A stretch of 64,000 nucleotides of DNA from a bacterium MS4 (GTDB lineage Bacteria; Bacillota; Clostridia; Oscillospirales; Acutalibacteraceae). This document shows, in pieces, positions 61,714 through 64,000 of this stretch. How positions within the stretch are numbered: position 1 is the stretch's first letter; each line of letters opens with the position of its first letter. The stretch is from positions 930,001 through 994,000 of the forward strand of contig CCFG01000017.1 in NCBI GenBank assembly GCA_000752215.1, written 5' to 3'. The position numbers and the translations under genes were made by a program. The notes under the pieces are model-generated. The model searched no databases and was not told the origin of the DNA. It saw only the letters and a list, made by a program, of their open reading frames with translations.

Positions 61714-62655
61714 CTATTTTTTAAATTCCTCGATCAGGAAACGCGGCCTTGCCTTGACTTCGCTGTAGATCTTGCCGACATAGCCGCCCACCACGCCGAG
61801 ACACAGCAGCTGGATTCCGCCGAGCAGCCAGATGGAGCAGACGATCGCCGTCCAGCCTGCGACCGCAAGGCCCATAAAATACGAAACCAGCGCGTAGATC
61901 AGTCCCAGAATGCTCAGCAGGGACAGGATGACCCCCAGGGTGGAGATCATTTTCAGCGGCTTTACGCTGAAGGACGTGATGCCGTCCAGCGCGAAGGAAA
62001 GCATTTTTTTCAGCGGATATTTCGACTCGCCCGCAAAGCGCTCGTTCCGGTCGTAGTACACGTAGTCGCTCCGGTAGCCGATCAGCGGCACGATCCCGCG
62101 CAGGAACAGGTTGACCTCTTTGTATTCGCTCAGCGCGTCCAGCGCGCGGCGGCTCATCAGCCGGTAATCCGCGTGGTTATAGACGACGTCCACCCCGAGC
62201 ACCTTCATGAATTTATAAAAGCCCTGCGCGGTGGTGCGCTTAAAAGCCGTGTCCGTCTCGCGCTTGTTGCGCACTCCGTAGACCACGTCGCAGCCGTCGG
62301 TAAACTTGTCCACAAACTGGTCCAGCACTTCAATGTCGTCCTGCAGGTCGGCGTCCAGACTGATCGCGCAGTCGCAGTATTCCTTCGCGGTCATCAGCCC
62401 CGCCAGAAGCGCGTTCTGGTGGCCGCGGTTGTGCGCTAGCTTGATCCCGCTGACCAGCGTATTTTCTTCACAGTACCCGCTGATCATCTCCCAGGTGCGG
62501 TCGCGGCTGCCGTCGTCCACAAGGAGCATCCGGCTTTTTTCGTCGGCGCGCCCGGCCTTGATCATGGAATTCATTTTGATTGTCAGCCGTTTCACCGTTT
62601 CCGGCAAAACCTCTTCCTCGTTATAGCAGGGTATCACCAAATATACAGTAGGCAT
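61714..62655 (-). CDS. GT2-family polyprenyl-phosphate glycosyltransferase (CsbB/GtrB-like)
   Basis: A 313-residue DPM1/GtrB-type enzyme. It has an N-terminal GT-A domain with VIPCYNEEEVLPETV, DDGSRDRTW and SLDADLQDD (the DxD), and two C-terminal membrane segments (about 228-255, 265-290). Such enzymes load a sugar onto undecaprenyl phosphate. It sits 20 bases after a YfhO-type gene, as in the CsbB-YfhO pair of B. subtilis that adds GlcNAc to lipoteichoic acid. The ATG at 62655 follows GGAGGAAATT. Confidence 0.87.
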   Translation of the reverse strand: MPTVYLVIPCYNEEEVLPETVKRLTIKMNSMIKAGRADEKSRMLLVDDGSRDRTWEMISGYCEENTLVSGIKLAHNRGHQNALLAGLMTAKEYCDCAISLDADLQDDIEVLDQFVDKFTDGCDVVYGVRNKRETDTAFKRTTAQGFYKFMKVLGVDVVYNHADYRLMSRRALDALSEYKEVNLFLRGIVPLIGYRSDYVYYDRNERFAGESKYPLKKMLSFALDGITSFSVKPLKMISTLGVILSLLSILGLIYALVSYFMGLAVAGWTAIVCSIWLLGGIQLLCLGVVGGYVGKIYSEVKARPRFLIEEFKK

Positions 62656-62675
62656 AATTTCCTCCGATAAGATCG

Positions 62676-64000
62676 TCATTGTGTCGTTTCCGGTGCCTCG
62701 GGCGCCGGCCGCACCTCTTCCGCCGGGAGTTCTTCGTATTTGATCCGGTACGTTTTCCGCTTGCGCGGCTTCCTTTTGTCATACGCCCGGGTTACAAGAT
62801 AAAATACCAGATACAGCACCGCGCCGCCCGCGGAAATCGCCGCGCCCAGCTTCAGGCCCGGCGTCGCGTAGTCGAAGCGGATGACCGACTCCCCGGCCGG
62901 CACCTTCACCGCCATGAACCCGACGTTTACCTTGGCGATTTCCGCCGGTTTGCCGTTGACCTGCGCGCTCCAGCCGCCTTCCCAGGGGACACTGAAAAAC
63001 ACGAGCCGTTCTTTGTCCGCGGTAATTTTTGCGGTAAAGCCGCTGTTGTCACGCTCAAAAGAGGAACAGGCTTCCGACTTCCGGTTCATGCAGTCCTCGA
63101 AATAGGCGCTCTGCGTAAATTCACTGGACTGGAAATCGTCGTTATGAGGAAGAATCCCGGCGTACTTCTGTACGTCGTCGTTTTCCAGCACCAGCGTTTT
63201 CAGCAGGAGCAGGTGACGGCTTTCCTTATCCACCTGTTCGTATTCCGCTCGGGTAATATAGGAATCGTAGCTGAACCCCATGGGGATATAGTAGTCGTTT
63301 TCATAAATATTGAAGCCGTTCTGCACCGCGTAGAACGTCCAGCCGGGCATCGCCGGAGTATCCTCGCCCTCGTCCCCCGCAAAATTCTTGCCGCTCTGCA
63401 CCGGGTCAAACAGCCAGCGGCAGCTGGTCAGCCCGCGCAGGCCGTAATACTTGGCCTCCGGCCGCGAACCCACGTCGCGCTGGACGCCGATGGACGGGTA
63501 GAAATCCATTATGGAACCCGGCACAATGCTGTGGAATGCCTGGATCGTCGGAATCTGCCAGTACATGGCCTGATTGTCCATGCCGTCGTAAACGTCGATG
63601 CGGCAGTTTTTGGTGTCGGGCAGCTGGATGTCTTTTCCGCCGTTGAGCGAATACGGAATCAGCTCCCGGTGGGCGTCGTCACTCTGGGTTTTTCCCAGCG
63701 CGATGAAAAACAGCGAATACAGAACGGAAATCAGGGCCACCCCGCTCATACAGCGGCGGATAAACAGCTTTTTGTCGCGGCGGTACCATTTAAAAATGAT
63801 CGTCAGCAGGGTCAGGCTTAAAAGCGAGATCGCCACATAAGTCCAGAAACGGGTGGGGTAATCCTCCAGTCCGAAGGAGGTCACCTTTTGCCCGTCCTGC
63901 TGCGTCGTGGTCACCATCAGCCCGATGGGCAGCGCGATTCCCAGCGTGATGCCGGTCGTCCATTTGATGGCGCTTTTCCAGTCGATGCACTCCCTCTCGA
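62676..64000 (-). CDS. YfhO-type membrane protein, C-terminal part
   Basis: The gene runs off the right edge; 440 codons and the stop are visible. The frame stays open beyond the ATG at 63917 to the window end, with a hydrophobic segment across the putative start, so the true start is outside. It has multiple membrane spans at the beginning, an extracytoplasmic region (about 120-335 of the visible part), a final membrane span and a basic tail (KRKPRKRKT). Late soluble blocks such as FFSVPWEGGWSAQVNGKPA are typical of YfhO. By analogy it transfers the sugar loaded by the adjacent glycosyltransferase to a wall or lipoteichoic polymer. Confidence 0.82.
   Translation of the reverse strand, partial: ERECIDWKSAIKWTTGITLGIALPIGLMVTTTQQDGQKVTSFGLEDYPTRFWTYVAISLLSLTLLTIIFKWYRRDKKLFIRRCMSGVALISVLYSLFFIALGKTQSDDAHRELIPYSLNGGKDIQLPDTKNCRIDVYDGMDNQAMYWQIPTIQAFHSIVPGSIMDFYPSIGVQRDVGSRPEAKYYGLRGLTSCRWLFDPVQSGKNFAGDEGEDTPAMPGWTFYAVQNGFNIYENDYYIPMGFSYDSYITRAEYEQVDKESRHLLLLKTLVLENDDVQKYAGILPHNDDFQSSEFTQSAYFEDCMNRKSEACSSFERDNSGFTAKITADKERLVFFSVPWEGGWSAQVNGKPAEIAKVNVGFMAVKVPAGESVIRFDYATPGLKLGAAISAGGAVLYLVFYLVTRAYDKRKPRKRKTYRIKYEELPAEEVRPAPEAPETTQ

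Noticed and set aside
1-64000. CRISPR array, transposase, integrase or prophage
   Set aside because: No regularly spaced repeats and no such genes were found in either strand. The only mobile-like material is the non-coding repeat families.

Overview
The window looks like chromosome from a spore-forming, moderately GC-rich member of the Clostridia, most likely Oscillospiraceae/Ruminococcaceae. The reasons are the sporulation genes (gpr, spoIIP, spoVAE), the Gram-positive block rpsT-gpr-spoIIP-lepA-hemW-hrcA-grpE-dnaK-dnaJ with a CIRCE element, the glmU-prs-pth-mfd-foldase order, pyruvate phosphate dikinase, a GGGtGRT/NifU-like pair, and intergenic GGCTCCCTC...GGGAGT repeats. There is no prophage, plasmid backbone, transposase or CRISPR array.

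Layout. 1-2.5 kb: an edge-truncated EF-G-like GTPase, class II aldolase and an 8-oxoguanine glycosylase without a visible start codon. 2.5-9.6 kb: a hexitol PTS operon (mtlA-mtlR-mtlF, a SorE-like dehydrogenase, a 1-phosphofructokinase-type kinase and an HPr). The usual mtlD is absent. The gene set fits mannitol-1-P to fructose-1-P to fructose-1,6-bisphosphate. 9.7-15.6 kb: an NlpC/P60 hydrolase, then rlmB, a 1030-residue membrane protein with the fold plan of a P-type ATPase but none of its catalytic motifs, and a YczE-like protein. 15.6-19.6 kb: an SGNH hydrolase with a lipoprotein, the GGGtGRT/NifU-like pair and a small membrane protein. 19.7-23.4 kb: secA, then a divergent 54-residue protein/XRE regulator pair with repeated AAGTACTAT sites.

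23.6-37.5 kb: the heat-shock, translation and sporulation block, interrupted between hemW and hrcA by two opposite-strand genes (a Cys-cluster/pentapeptide protein and an alpha/beta hydrolase). 37.5-47.4 kb: spoVAE, an extradiol dioxygenase, asnB with a CpXC protein, mnmA with an acidic Cys-rich partner, small membrane proteins, a sigma-region-4-like pair, tadA, a CPBP protease and tRNA-Arg(CCT). 47.4-59.4 kb: ppdK, a shortened GlmU, prs, a 1.5-kb repeat island that contains a convincing orphan small-RNA gene, pth, mfd and a PrsA-like lipoprotein. 59.5-64 kb: an XRE regulator, a hypothetical protein, a Smr protein and a CsbB-like glycosyltransferase with a YfhO-type protein that runs off the end.

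The most promising leads are the pseudo-P-type ATPase, the orphan RNA at 53226-53439 (minus), and the mannitol route predicted to run through fructose-1-phosphate. All functional statements are from reading the sequence; no database search was run.
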